Source: Natronomonas moolapensis 8.8.11
Lineage (GTDB): Archaea > Halobacteriota > Halobacteria > Halobacteriales > Haloarculaceae
Direction of reading: 5' to 3'
Assembly: GCF_000591055.1 (NCBI RefSeq)
Contig: NC_020388.1
Location: forward strand, 248,001 to 312,000
Length of the DNA: 64,000 nt
Part shown: piece by piece, positions 17,684 through 25,487 of the stretch
How positions within the stretch are numbered: the first letter of the stretch is position 1
How the letters are laid out: each line of letters begins with the position of its first letter
Made by a program: the position numbers and the translations under genes
Notes under the pieces: model-generated
Database searches by the model: none
What the model was told of the DNA's origin: nothing
Seen by the model: the letters and a program-made list of their open reading frames with translations, nothing else

Positions 17684-18706
17684 TCAGAGTTCATCGTTGA
17701 GTTCACTCTCAGCTACCTTCCACGTTCGACCATGCGTAGTCCAAGTATGCTGACCAATCTTCTCGTACTCGTGCCTCTCATCCTCGATACTCTCTTTGAT
17801 AAATTCGACCGCATCTTCTTCATTTGTGAAGCAGGAGGTCGCATCAATGGATTCGGCAGTCCGTAAGATTGCGACGTACACACTCTGTGTCTTCGACTGC
17901 GATTCTCTCAGAGCTTCAGATACGTAGGTGCGGACAACATCGAAGTCCTCGTTACGATTGATGTGTTCAGCTAATTCTCGGTGGCTGGAATACTCGACCC
18001 GTTCTGCGATCTCACAAATCTTCTCCTTCTTTGTCTTCGGTTTCGCATCCCAATACCCGTCTATCTCCTTGATTGTCTTGCGTAGCATCGCTTTAGAGAC
18101 ATCGTACCCACGCTTACGCACTTCTTCAAGCAACTCAGACCCCGTCTTTTTTGTCTCGTTGAACGCTCGGATAATAGCACGCTTCTTCGTCCCATCCTGC
18201 TTCCTCTTCTGTTTCGGCGTATTCTCGGACACCACACCCCAGACGTACGAATATGTTACATCGAGACCTTGTTCTCGACACTTATTGTAGATTGTGCGGT
18301 AGCTCTCATTCTGGTTGAGTCGACCTATTCTGAGTACTTCCTGACGAGTCTCATCAACGGGTTCGTCAAACTCAGGTTTGCCATTGTCTGGGAGGCTAAA
18401 TCCGTCAATGTCTATATTTTTATTGAGAACATTTGAGACATATGACTGAGAAACATCGAACCCACGGTTGTCTTCTATCTCCTGATAGAGCTCCCCAGTA
18501 TCAGTAATGCCTGTCTCAACACAGACCTTCGCTATTTTTTGCCCTTTTGTTAGTGTAGGGCTCAACGCATCGGTTGCTTGTAACTCCCCCTCAGAGTGCT
18601 CATCGGCAGGGGATTCGAGGCGTTCCGATTTCTCGTCGAGGTCTTTCTCAGTAATGTACTCCATCGTTCCATCAAGCGGATCTCCCTCATATCTTCTCTC
18701 AGCCAT
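17684..18706 (-). CDS. Protein with about four tandem HTH-like repeats
   Basis: 340 residues. After an acidic N-terminus, four related units occur: ITDTGELYQEIEDNRGFDVSQSYVSNVL, ESYRTIYNKCREQGLDVTYSYVWGVV, GSELLEEVRKRGYDVSKAMLRKTI and SSHRELAEHINRNEDFDVVRTYVSEAL. Each has the pattern of two helices, a [FLY]DV turn and a recognition-like helix with [ST]YV. This suggests a multivalent DNA-binding protein. It is the last gene of the minus-strand operon 21,892 to 17,684. Function otherwise unknown; partitioning or chromatin-like binding are possibilities. Confidence 0.6.
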   Translation of the reverse strand: MAERRYEGDPLDGTMEYITEKDLDEKSERLESPADEHSEGELQATDALSPTLTKGQKIAKVCVETGITDTGELYQEIEDNRGFDVSQSYVSNVLNKNIDIDGFSLPDNGKPEFDEPVDETRQEVLRIGRLNQNESYRTIYNKCREQGLDVTYSYVWGVVSENTPKQKRKQDGTKKRAIIRAFNETKKTGSELLEEVRKRGYDVSKAMLRKTIKEIDGYWDAKPKTKKEKICEIAERVEYSSHRELAEHINRNEDFDVVRTYVSEALRESQSKTQSVYVAILRTAESIDATSCFTNEEDAVEFIKESIEDERHEYEKIGQHTWTTHGRTWKVAESELNDEL

Positions 18707-18708
18707 AT

Positions 18709-19143
18709 CTATTCACCCCCGTTTGTGAGACGCTCGTCATAATCCGATTCTGTGCGAACAGACTCTTGTCTCCATCTCTGCTCTTCCTGTTCGTCAACGC
18801 AGTATTTCTCGACTGAAAGCGACTCAGAAACAGTCTCGTCTGGCATTTTCAGCATTTGCTCTCGATAGTATTCGGCAAGACCAGAATCCTCAGCAGATTC
18901 ACGCAGTAATTTCAGACAGTGTCTCAGAGCAATATTACACCCTTCTGTCCGTGTCTCCGAACCAGCTACGGAGAGTAGTTCCTTCGCGGTTTCAAGCGTC
19001 TCAGTTGGGGTCTCAACCTGTTCATTCAATTCAGAGAGGATGCTACTGGTATGTTCAACACGCTCGCTGTTTCGTTCTCGCTGTCGCTCACTTACATCGC
19101 TGTACCTCTGTCGCTCCAGTGCTTTGATTCTCGCATCGTTCAT
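18709..19143 (-). CDS. Helical hypothetical protein
   Basis: 144 residues from ATG 19143 (MNDARIKALERQRYSDVSERQ). Charged and helical, with a coiled-coil-like N-terminus and a Cys-containing middle (EGCNIALRHCLKLLRESAED). The stop lies two bases before the start of the next gene, so the two are coupled. Its middle region (VETPTETLETAKELLSVAGSETRTEGCNIALRHCL) loosely recalls the gene at 21,581-21,892 of the same operon. No known family. Confidence 0.5.
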   Translation of the reverse strand: MNDARIKALERQRYSDVSERQRERNSERVEHTSSILSELNEQVETPTETLETAKELLSVAGSETRTEGCNIALRHCLKLLRESAEDSGLAEYYREQMLKMPDETVSESLSVEKYCVDEQEEQRWRQESVRTESDYDERLTNGGE

Positions 19144-19239
19144 ATTTACTACGCACCTTGCGGTGCGGAGGGACACCAGCGGACTCGAACCGCTGTAAAA
19201 GCCAACATGTCCGAATTGCTTGTCTGCCGATACACCTCG
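19144..19239 (-). other. Spacer with hairpin and tRNA-like T-arm/acceptor fragment
   Basis: Inside the operon. A hairpin CGCACC-TTGC-GGTGCG is at 19152-19167. On the minus strand a perfect T-arm (AGCGG-TTCGAGT-CCGCT, 19178-19194) is followed by GGTGTCC, which pairs at six of seven positions with GGACATG at 19206-19212. No D arm or anticodon arm fits between them, so this is not a complete tRNA. Confidence 0.4.
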
Positions 19240-20292
19240 TTACCAGTCGCTGTGGGATTCTTTATTATCGTAGAACTCATCATCATCGTCGGTTACCACA
19301 AACGTACCGCCGTCTGTATCTTCCTCATCACAGCCTCCGCACCAACCTTTGCCATGATGTGATTCGGAGTGGCATCTGACCGTCGAGCACATCCGATGCT
19401 TGCCCGTGATGAACCTGTGGCAGGACGTACACCAAATGCGGTAGTTGTAGTCTGCTGGGGACTTGGAATAGTGGCTGTTCGTCCGCTGAACACCCATAAT
19501 CTCCTCCCACTCGTACCAATTCCCTGTATGACCTGTACTCACGTCTCTGGCAACCGTTCCGTTTGGGAGTTCGACTGTCTCACCTCGGTGCTGGTACTGC
19601 CAGACATGAACCAGCTCGTGCCTGATTGTGTCCTCTACCGCTTCGAAGCCAGCGTTCTCTATTGTATGTTCGCTGATGCCGACAGTAACGTGATTATCAC
19701 CGCTGTAATCGGCTACTCCGTGCCGTCTGCGTGCCCTCTTTCGAGTCTCGAACACCACCTTCGAGAGGTCAACAGCAGAGAGTGCCCACTCGTCGCCGTT
19801 GATGACCTCGTTCGCATACTCTCGGATACGCTCAGTGTACTCGTGATCGTCACCCAATTCACCCTGTGTCATATCCACAGTTGCTGTGGCTGATTTCGGT
19901 TGCTTAGTGGGTATAGTTCCGTCAACGGACGCATTTGTCTCTTGATCTGTTTCAGGCTCAATCTCGAACTCTACCTCAACGCCACAATCTCTGAGAGTTT
20001 CCACGGCTTCCCGAGCAATTTCCTTGATGCCCTCCTCTCGCTGGTCAGCCTGCTGTTGCCGAAGCATCCGTCTAATTACCTTCACCTGCTCGTCCAGTCT
20101 CTCGGTTGCTCGTGTTCGATACGTCCCGACTGTGGATTCTGAAATGTCAAGTTCGTCAGCGACTGTGGCATACGACTTGGTTCGAGTACGACGGACGACC
20201 TCGGCTTCTCGATTCGAGAGCAAGAATCGGTCGTGTTCCAAGTCTGACGGCGATGGATTGGCTACCCGAGAGGATGACCGCTCATCGCTCAT
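19240..20292 (-). CDS. LuxR-type HTH fused to SprT-like zinc metallopeptidase
   Basis: 350 residues from ATG 20292. Residues 25-75 are a LuxR/sigma-like HTH (LSNREAEVVRRTRTKSYATVADELDISESTVGTYRTRATERL). Residues about 150-260 form a SprT/WssA-like domain with HELVH at 225-229, followed by a third-ligand region GHTGNWYEW. The C-terminus has Cys pairs CTSC, C-x4-C and CGGC that look like a zinc ribbon. SprT-like proteases act on DNA-bound proteins in other systems. The ATG overlaps the preceding stop by 11 bases. A regulator with protease activity, or a protease recruited to DNA, are both possible. Confidence 0.7.
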   Translation of the reverse strand: MSDERSSSRVANPSPSDLEHDRFLLSNREAEVVRRTRTKSYATVADELDISESTVGTYRTRATERLDEQVKVIRRMLRQQQADQREEGIKEIAREAVETLRDCGVEVEFEIEPETDQETNASVDGTIPTKQPKSATATVDMTQGELGDDHEYTERIREYANEVINGDEWALSAVDLSKVVFETRKRARRRHGVADYSGDNHVTVGISEHTIENAGFEAVEDTIRHELVHVWQYQHRGETVELPNGTVARDVSTGHTGNWYEWEEIMGVQRTNSHYSKSPADYNYRIWCTSCHRFITGKHRMCSTVRCHSESHHGKGWCGGCDEEDTDGGTFVVTDDDDEFYDNKESHSDW

Positions 20293-21064
20293 TCTCACCA
20301 CCTTGGATTGATTCGTTGCGGGCATTCTCGTCTTCATCGGCTATACTCTCTGCTACCTCCCGCATACACGCATCGCATAGGACAGTTGTCTCGCCGTCGC
20401 TGAGTCCGAGATACCTACCAGCTGGTGTCTCTGCCTGTACTACCCAATGTGTCTCAGCGATTGAAGCACATCTATCACAATCACTGGCAGAGCTCTCCTC
20501 AGCGTCTCCACTTCCTCGATCTTCGCTCTCAACACGCCCTGAGGCAGAGCCCATCCCTGATTTGATGAGACGAACCATCTGCTGGATTTGGTCGATTGCG
20601 AACTGCCGTGCTTCGTACCGACTGTACCAGTCGTCAGTCTGCCCAAGACTTTCATCCTCACCAAACCAGCTGACAGTCCACTTGCCGTCCCCAACCGCAT
20701 CGAGAGTAACCGTGTGATTGCCAGACTCCCAAGTAGCGGAGACGAACCTTGACTCACTTGTTGTGATTTTTCGTTCCCACCCCTCAAACTCCAGAAGTCC
20801 GAAATCGCTGTCTTGAGTGATTTTCTCGGGAACACGATTCCAACAGCGGTCGCATACATCCGCACTGGACGAGCCGACAAGTCCGAGGTAGTTGCCGACC
20901 GTTGTTCCAGCCTCCGCGGTGTGAGCTACATTCCTCGTTCGACCGCAATTACTACACCTGACCTGCTGGCGATTGTGTTGTTCAGTATTGGTGTCTACCT
21001 CACCGTCAGTCGCGGTTGATGAATCAGAGGAGTTCTCCGATGGTGAATCTACGTTCTCACGCAT
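20282..21064 (-). CDS. Protein with duplicated zinc-knuckle module
   Basis: 260 residues. Two related segments are seen: CSNCGRTRNVAHTAEAGTTVGNYLGLVG...CDRC (about 37-75) and CDRCASIAETHWVVQAETPAGRYLGLSD...CDAC (about 195-234). Both pair CxxC motifs around an A-E-[AT]-x-x-[AG]-x-YLGL core, so this is an internal duplication. The middle part (WERKITTSESRFVSATW...WTVSWF) looks beta-rich. It overlaps the gene upstream by eight bases. A DNA or protein-binding role is inferred from the zinc sites only. Confidence 0.55.
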   Translation of the reverse strand: MRENVDSPSENSSDSSTATDGEVDTNTEQHNRQQVRCSNCGRTRNVAHTAEAGTTVGNYLGLVGSSSADVCDRCWNRVPEKITQDSDFGLLEFEGWERKITTSESRFVSATWESGNHTVTLDAVGDGKWTVSWFGEDESLGQTDDWYSRYEARQFAIDQIQQMVRLIKSGMGSASGRVESEDRGSGDAEESSASDCDRCASIAETHWVVQAETPAGRYLGLSDGETTVLCDACMREVAESIADEDENARNESIQGGENER

Positions 21065-21584
21065 CGTTTTTCACCTCGCTTTCATCACGAAGGTCAAGAC
21101 GGCTATCTTGATAATCCAGTGTCCATCGGTCGAACTGCCAGTAGTATTCAACGACAGCCTCTATCGGTGTTTTGCTAAGGTCGTAAACTGTGGCACCGCT
21201 ACCACCACCGTCTGTTACAGCTATCGCCCGTTCTCCAGTCGTGTAAATGGAGGTCTCTGTATAACCCTGACTCAGGGACGCAACAAGGTTAGACGTGTGT
21301 AGCTCGCTCTCAACCTCCAAGCAACCGTACTCGTCGACAGATACCCCTTGCTCTTGTTTGTACGGTTCGTTGGACTCGTCGCTGGACTTCAGCACGAGCT
21401 TCTCTTCGCTCGGTACTGGATACCCACGGACGAGTTCACTGCTGTTGGTGTACTCAAACAGTTGCTCGACCTCTTCGTCAGTTGGGTTTCGTATCTCGAT
21501 CCTATCTTCTCCAGTTTCAATTCGGGCATCAACCAGACTCCTGACCTCAGACTCTACGCTTTCCCAGTTGACCTCTCCGATCAT
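21057..21584 (-). CDS. Hypothetical protein of the minus-strand operon
   Basis: 175 residues, acidic, no recognised domain. The N-terminus (NWESVESEVRSLVDARIETGEDRIEIRNPTDEEVEQLF) resembles a small alpha/beta unit; later segments (GERAIAVTDGGGSGATVYDLSKTPIEAVVEYYWQFDRW) look beta-rich. Its start overlaps the upstream stop by four bases and its end overlaps the next start by eight, so it is firmly part of the operon. Confidence 0.5.
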   Translation of the reverse strand: MIGEVNWESVESEVRSLVDARIETGEDRIEIRNPTDEEVEQLFEYTNSSELVRGYPVPSEEKLVLKSSDESNEPYKQEQGVSVDEYGCLEVESELHTSNLVASLSQGYTETSIYTTGERAIAVTDGGGSGATVYDLSKTPIEAVVEYYWQFDRWTLDYQDSRLDLRDESEVKNDA

Positions 21585-21892
21585 TGTTGATCACCCCCGA
21601 GTTCCAGAGCATCCTCAGCAAGTTCATCGTCTCCATTAGCTACTGCTACGCTGGAAGCCATCCCCATCGCCTTCGAGAAACTACGGTCAAACTCAGCAGT
21701 ACCTACTTCTCGGCTTGCTTTGGCGAGGTAGCTTCGGACTTGCTCTAATTGTGGTTGTACATCACTACCACTCTCAACACGCCCTTCCAGTGCCGTGAGT
21801 ACTTCCAGACCTGACCGCAGAAGGTCAAATTTTCGGCTATCTGTCGTCTCATCGTCAATTGTTTCACTGCTTTCGTTGTTAGCTATTTCCAT
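21581..21892 (-). CDS. Small helical protein, first gene of operon
   Basis: 103 residues, acidic and predicted helical (FDLLRSGLEVLTALEGRV...QLEQVRSYLAKASREVGTAEFDRSFSKAMGMASSVA). No known domain. It heads the minus-strand operon and is divergent from the regulator at 22,005; the 112 bases between them hold direct repeats that may be operators. Confidence 0.5.
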   Translation of the reverse strand: MEIANNESSETIDDETTDSRKFDLLRSGLEVLTALEGRVESGSDVQPQLEQVRSYLAKASREVGTAEFDRSFSKAMGMASSVAVANGDDELAEDALELGGDQQ

Positions 21893-21903
21893 AGAAAAAC
21901 AAT

Positions 21904-21993
21904 AGAATTAGCTACTAATAAATGTTATGATTTGAACTACTAAGTTATTGGACTAATCGAGAACCGAAGGTTTAATCCATAGAAATAGCTACT
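21904..21993. promoter_or_regulatory. Direct repeats in divergent promoter region
   Basis: AGAATTAGCTACT (21904-21916) and AGAAATAGCTACT (21981-21993) differ at one base and sit near the TATA position of each of the two divergent genes. Likely operators for the neighbouring regulator; not proven. Confidence 0.4.
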
Positions 21994-22004
21994 TTTGACC
22001 AGCT

Positions 22005-22673
22005 ATGGGAACAAGTGCGTACCTCCGAGACTCAACAGCCGAATTGCTGAACGCGATTGAACAAGAACTACCAATGGAGAGTAAAGCGAGAATCATCCAC
22101 AATGCTCTCGAAGTGTACGCAGAGTCGATTTTCGACCTATCCAGTTCAGATACACCAGATGCTGTCGGGACAATTGAGCCCGAGGCAATCCGCGACTCTG
22201 AGCGTGTGAATGAACAAGCACGCATACGGCTGTATCTCGACGACCAGCGGATTGGTGTCCCCGAGTCGATTGGGGAGTATGGCTGTGAGAAGTCTGAATA
22301 CTCCCTCAGAGAGGATGACCAGCACGTCCATATTCGCTATCGAAGCGAAACTGATCTTTGGGTACTGCGACAGGACACCTCGGAAGAGATCTCGCTCGGA
22401 CGAACTGTGGATGGTGAACTTGACATCGAGGAATCGTTCGAGAACCTACAACCTGCGATTGCTCGATTGAATGCTCAGTTATTAGCTCTTGATGATACCC
22501 AGTTAACCGTACGTGAGCACGAAGCTTGGTGGCTCACCCGTGAGCATTCTCATAAGCAGGTTGCCGACTGGTTGGGAATAACTGAAGAAACTATCAATAC
22601 CCACCTCTCAAATATCGCTCAGAAGCGTCAAACAGCACAACAGACACTCAGCCTACTCGGGGCGAGCAACTGA
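22005..22673 (+). CDS. Transcriptional regulator: RHH-like N-terminus and LuxR-like HTH
   Basis: 222 residues. Residues 1-45 (GTSAYLRDSTAELLNAIEQELPMESKARIIHNALEVYAESI) resemble a ribbon-helix-helix or dimerisation unit. The C-terminus (LTVREHEAWWLTREHSHKQVADWLGITEETINTHLSNIAQKRQTAQQTL) is a LuxR/sigma-4-type HTH similar to that of the SprT-fusion protein. The middle domain (residues about 70-150) is unrecognised and could sense a signal. It is divergent from the six-gene operon and probably controls it. Confidence 0.65.
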   Translation: MGTSAYLRDSTAELLNAIEQELPMESKARIIHNALEVYAESIFDLSSSDTPDAVGTIEPEAIRDSERVNEQARIRLYLDDQRIGVPESIGEYGCEKSEYSLREDDQHVHIRYRSETDLWVLRQDTSEEISLGRTVDGELDIEESFENLQPAIARLNAQLLALDDTQLTVREHEAWWLTREHSHKQVADWLGITEETINTHLSNIAQKRQTAQQTLSLLGASN

Positions 22674-22770
22674 GTTTCTACACAGTAGAGGTAGTAGCTC
22701 CACAGGAGAACCCCCTGTGATAACATTCATATTTTGTGTACTGCTATCATACACCAAGAACTGTTCAGAT

Positions 22771-23424
22771 ATGAAGCCAGAAGACAAGTTTGGTAACGAG
22801 GTCTACTCCGACGTTTATGATGAACTCTGTGAGTACGGAGTTCAATTGAAGCAGATCGGATATCAGGAGTCTCGAAACAAGCCCAATCTCTTTTACTACC
22901 AGAAGTTCGGTGACGTAACCCTGTTTATGGATATGCGAGGGACTCGCCAAGTGAAGATCTGGGAAGATATCCGTCCGCTCTTCTACTGGAATATTGACCT
23001 TACAATGCCTGACTGGGCGAAGCGGCGAATGCTCAAAGAGGAAGAGGAACGACTGCTGGAGCACCAGATCCCACTTCGGTTGAGCTTCTATGCTGGACTT
23101 GGGGCAGGACTCAGTACGGAAGAAGACACACTTTCCGACCCACTCGGATTTCCTGATGGCTACTGTCGCGTCTGTAATGAGGATATCCGCGAGAATAAGA
23201 ACTATTGCTCAACAGAGTGCGAGCAAGAGCGACGACCGAATCGGTTCTGTGAGACGTGCGAGGAACGACTCGACTGGGACGAGACGATTCGGCATCATGT
23301 GAGTTACTTCCCCGAAGAGACGGTCACAGTCTGCCGTTCCTGCCACAATAAGCTCCATATGGACAATAGCTTCTATCCCGAACTTACACCACCTCAAGAG
23401 GAGATAGATAGGTTCTACGACTGA
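22771..23424 (+). CDS. Zinc-binding HNH-like endonuclease candidate
   Basis: 217 residues from ATG 22771. The C-terminal third holds a first Cys cluster (C132, C135, C146, C150) and a second segment FCETCEERLDWDETIRHHVSYF...VCRSCHNKLHM with C160, C163, H175-H176, C188, C191, H192 and H196. The pattern of two CxxC pairs around a His-His and a CHxxLH tail is that of HNH nucleases. The N-terminal 120 residues are unrecognised. It sits just upstream of the nuclease-like and methylase genes and may belong to the same defence group. Confidence 0.55.
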   Translation: MKPEDKFGNEVYSDVYDELCEYGVQLKQIGYQESRNKPNLFYYQKFGDVTLFMDMRGTRQVKIWEDIRPLFYWNIDLTMPDWAKRRMLKEEEERLLEHQIPLRLSFYAGLGAGLSTEEDTLSDPLGFPDGYCRVCNEDIRENKNYCSTECEQERRPNRFCETCEERLDWDETIRHHVSYFPEETVTVCRSCHNKLHMDNSFYPELTPPQEEIDRFYD

Positions 23425-23516
23425 ATGCCTGATGCCGAGACTCTACAAGTACTGTGGTAGAAGCTGGGGTCTTTGCCCACATTTCTTTGAACTACGGATT
23501 TAGTCTCTATGTAATA

Positions 23517-24584
23517 ATGAACACAACATCAATACAAGACTACGTTGAGTCCGCTAAACCCGTTATCGAAGATTCCCCGCAGATGGGCGAAGCAACGACG
23601 AAAGCGGCTCTTTTGCGTGATTTTATCGAACTACTTGGCTGGGAGATCCCAATGAACACGGAATTGGAGTACTCTGTGAATGCGTTTGGAAAGGTGTTCA
23701 AAGTTGACTACGCACTCGTACTTGACGGGCGACCTGTTGCTTTTCTTGAAGCAAAAGGGCTGGACACCACACTCACTTCCGACCATCGAGAGCAACTGAG
23801 CGAGTATATGCGGAGCGAAGACGTGAACTGGGGAATCCTGACTAACGGACAAAAGTACGAGTTCTACCAACGGCGGGTGATTGATACGAATGTCAAGATT
23901 GAGGCGGTAGAGCAGACGACGCTCCAACAACTCCCAAATAAGGGCAGTATTATTGAGGCGTATTGTACAGAGACTATCCAAGAGGAGGAATCTGGGACTA
24001 TTATTGAGCACATCAGAGAATTGCGAGACTCGTGGGAGACGTTGACTACTGAGAAGGAAGAATTAGCCATAGCCGTTGTGGATACGCTCACTGAGTCCAT
24101 CTCTGACGCCGTCGAACCAGAGGCGAGGTCGCAAGCGAAAGAGATGATTGACAGACTCATCACGGACATCGAAGCCGAGATAGACACTGACACAACGGAT
24201 CAAGTAGGTGAGCCCCCTGTCTCAGGCGGTTCAAGTGGAGATACGCCAACCCTTTCAGATTCGTACTCCGTCGAAATCGTTCAGGGTGGTAACGTTATTG
24301 AGACGTTCGAGGATTCCGTTCAGAGCGACCTGATGGCGTCGGTAGTGAACTACCTCGTGGAAAACTACGACCTCATCGACGCCGTTCAGCCACTCCCATA
24401 CATCCCCGCAGAAAAGCGTGCTATCATCAACGACAGCCCAGCGTACAGCGATACTGAGATGGCACAGCCACGGGAGTTGGAGGAGGGTTACTATCTTGAG
24501 GTTAACTTGAGCTGGGGTCAAAAGAAGCGAGAGATGGAACGGCTGGCTGATGCTTGCGGTCTGGAAATCAATATCGAAGGATGA
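23517..24584 (+). CDS. HsdR_N-type PD-(D/E)xK nuclease-like protein
   Basis: 355 residues from ATG 23517. Residues 20-130 match the N-terminal domain of type I restriction R subunits: GEATTKAALLRDFIELLGWEI, D64 in FKVDYALVLDG, and E78-A-K80 in PVAFLEAKG. No helicase motor follows; instead there is a helical middle region and a beta-rich C-terminus (SYSVEIVQGGNVIETF..., YYLEVNLSWGQKKREMERLADACG). Similar stand-alone proteins occur in defence loci. Catalytic activity is inferred from the intact D-ExK set. Confidence 0.7.
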   Translation: MNTTSIQDYVESAKPVIEDSPQMGEATTKAALLRDFIELLGWEIPMNTELEYSVNAFGKVFKVDYALVLDGRPVAFLEAKGLDTTLTSDHREQLSEYMRSEDVNWGILTNGQKYEFYQRRVIDTNVKIEAVEQTTLQQLPNKGSIIEAYCTETIQEEESGTIIEHIRELRDSWETLTTEKEELAIAVVDTLTESISDAVEPEARSQAKEMIDRLITDIEAEIDTDTTDQVGEPPVSGGSSGDTPTLSDSYSVEIVQGGNVIETFEDSVQSDLMASVVNYLVENYDLIDAVQPLPYIPAEKRAIINDSPAYSDTEMAQPRELEEGYYLEVNLSWGQKKREMERLADACGLEINIEG

Positions 24585-24805
24585 GAGTTGAGCAGGGTAC
24601 GGAAGTCCGAGTTGACATCCCTAATAAAGCCGACCCAGATTTCGAGCAATACCACGGGCGTTGTGGCATAATCGTCGCAAAAATAGAGGACGACGCAGGC
24701 GTGCTGACAGGCGACGACCGTGATGATGTGCTATACCGTGTGGAGTTTGATGACGACGAGCGACAGGACTTCCGTTGGCGAGACCTCCGACCAGTTCCAG
24801 AATAG
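24581..24805 (+). CDS. Small KOW/L21e-like protein
   Basis: 74 residues. The ATG at 24581 overlaps the stop of the preceding gene (ATGA), so the two are coupled. The sequence TEVRVDIPNKADPDFEQYHGRCGIIVAKI...DDVLYRVEFDDDERQDFRWRDLRPV has the SH3-like beta-barrel pattern of ribosomal protein L21e (path HGRxGxI). It is probably not ribosomal but a nucleic acid- or protein-binding partner of the nuclease-like protein. Confidence 0.55.
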   Translation: MRVEQGTEVRVDIPNKADPDFEQYHGRCGIIVAKIEDDAGVLTGDDRDDVLYRVEFDDDERQDFRWRDLRPVPE

Positions 24806-24854
24806 CCCGTTCGGAACTCGTGTCTTTTTACTCTGAACTGGCAAATATCGTGTA

Positions 24855-25409
24855 GTGGCAGGGTTTGAGATTGCGAACGTTGCGGGGACGATCACCTACC
24901 AGCAGGAGCTTGACCTATCAGCGTTGGCTGAGACGTTCAGACAGCGACCTGAAATCAACTCTGTTACCTACGAGCCTGATGAAAACCATTGGTTACAGGT
25001 CTGGTTTGCCCCCAACGATACTTACGTATCGTTCTATCGAAGTGGAAAATGTTCGATTGTGGGAGCGACATCTCCAAAACAATTTGACGAATTAGTAGAG
25101 CGGGTGAATGCTCTAATGCGAGAACTGCTGGAGTTTGATTATGAACCTACCGCTAAAATCAACAACATCGTCGCAACTGCTGAGTTAGATTCACTCGCAT
25201 CATTAGAGACTATCGCTATCGGACTTGGATTAGAGCAAACTGAATACGAGCCTGAACAGTTCCCTGCCCTCATTCACCGTTATAAAGGCTCTGTTCTGCT
25301 CGTTTTCTCCAGCGGGAAGATTGTCTGTACTGGAGCTGCTGAAATGAAACAGGTTTCGTCAGTCATTGATGATATCACTGAGCAGATAGAGGCAATCACA
25401 ATTGAATAA
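24855..25409 (+). CDS. Divergent TATA-box-binding protein homologue
   Basis: 184 residues from a GTG at 24855. Two TBP repeats are visible. Repeat 2 (about 101-183) is recognisable at once: INNIVATAELDSL, EQFPALIHRYKG, LLVFSSGKIVCTGA, with the DNA-intercalating Phe positions F136 and F151. Repeat 1 (about 4-92) keeps IANVAGTITYQQELDLSALAE and FYRSGKCSIVGA but has lost the FPGL-like segment and is shorter on motifs. Known: TBP bends promoter DNA and recruits TFB. Haloarchaea often encode several TBPs. This copy is element-borne and lies 78 bases before the methylase gene. Confidence 0.85.
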   Translation: MAGFEIANVAGTITYQQELDLSALAETFRQRPEINSVTYEPDENHWLQVWFAPNDTYVSFYRSGKCSIVGATSPKQFDELVERVNALMRELLEFDYEPTAKINNIVATAELDSLASLETIAIGLGLEQTEYEPEQFPALIHRYKGSVLLVFSSGKIVCTGAAEMKQVSSVIDDITEQIEAITIE

Positions 25410-25487
25410 ATGTCTTGGCAGAGATGTGCTGTATGCTCTTTTGACTAAGCCCAAGGACTATCAGGATGGTGTAAGAGTATATCTATA

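Noticed and set aside
19144-19260. A complete tRNA gene on the minus strand
   Set aside because: The T-arm is perfect, but no D arm, anticodon arm or 5' acceptor half at normal distance could be fitted, with or without a long variable arm.
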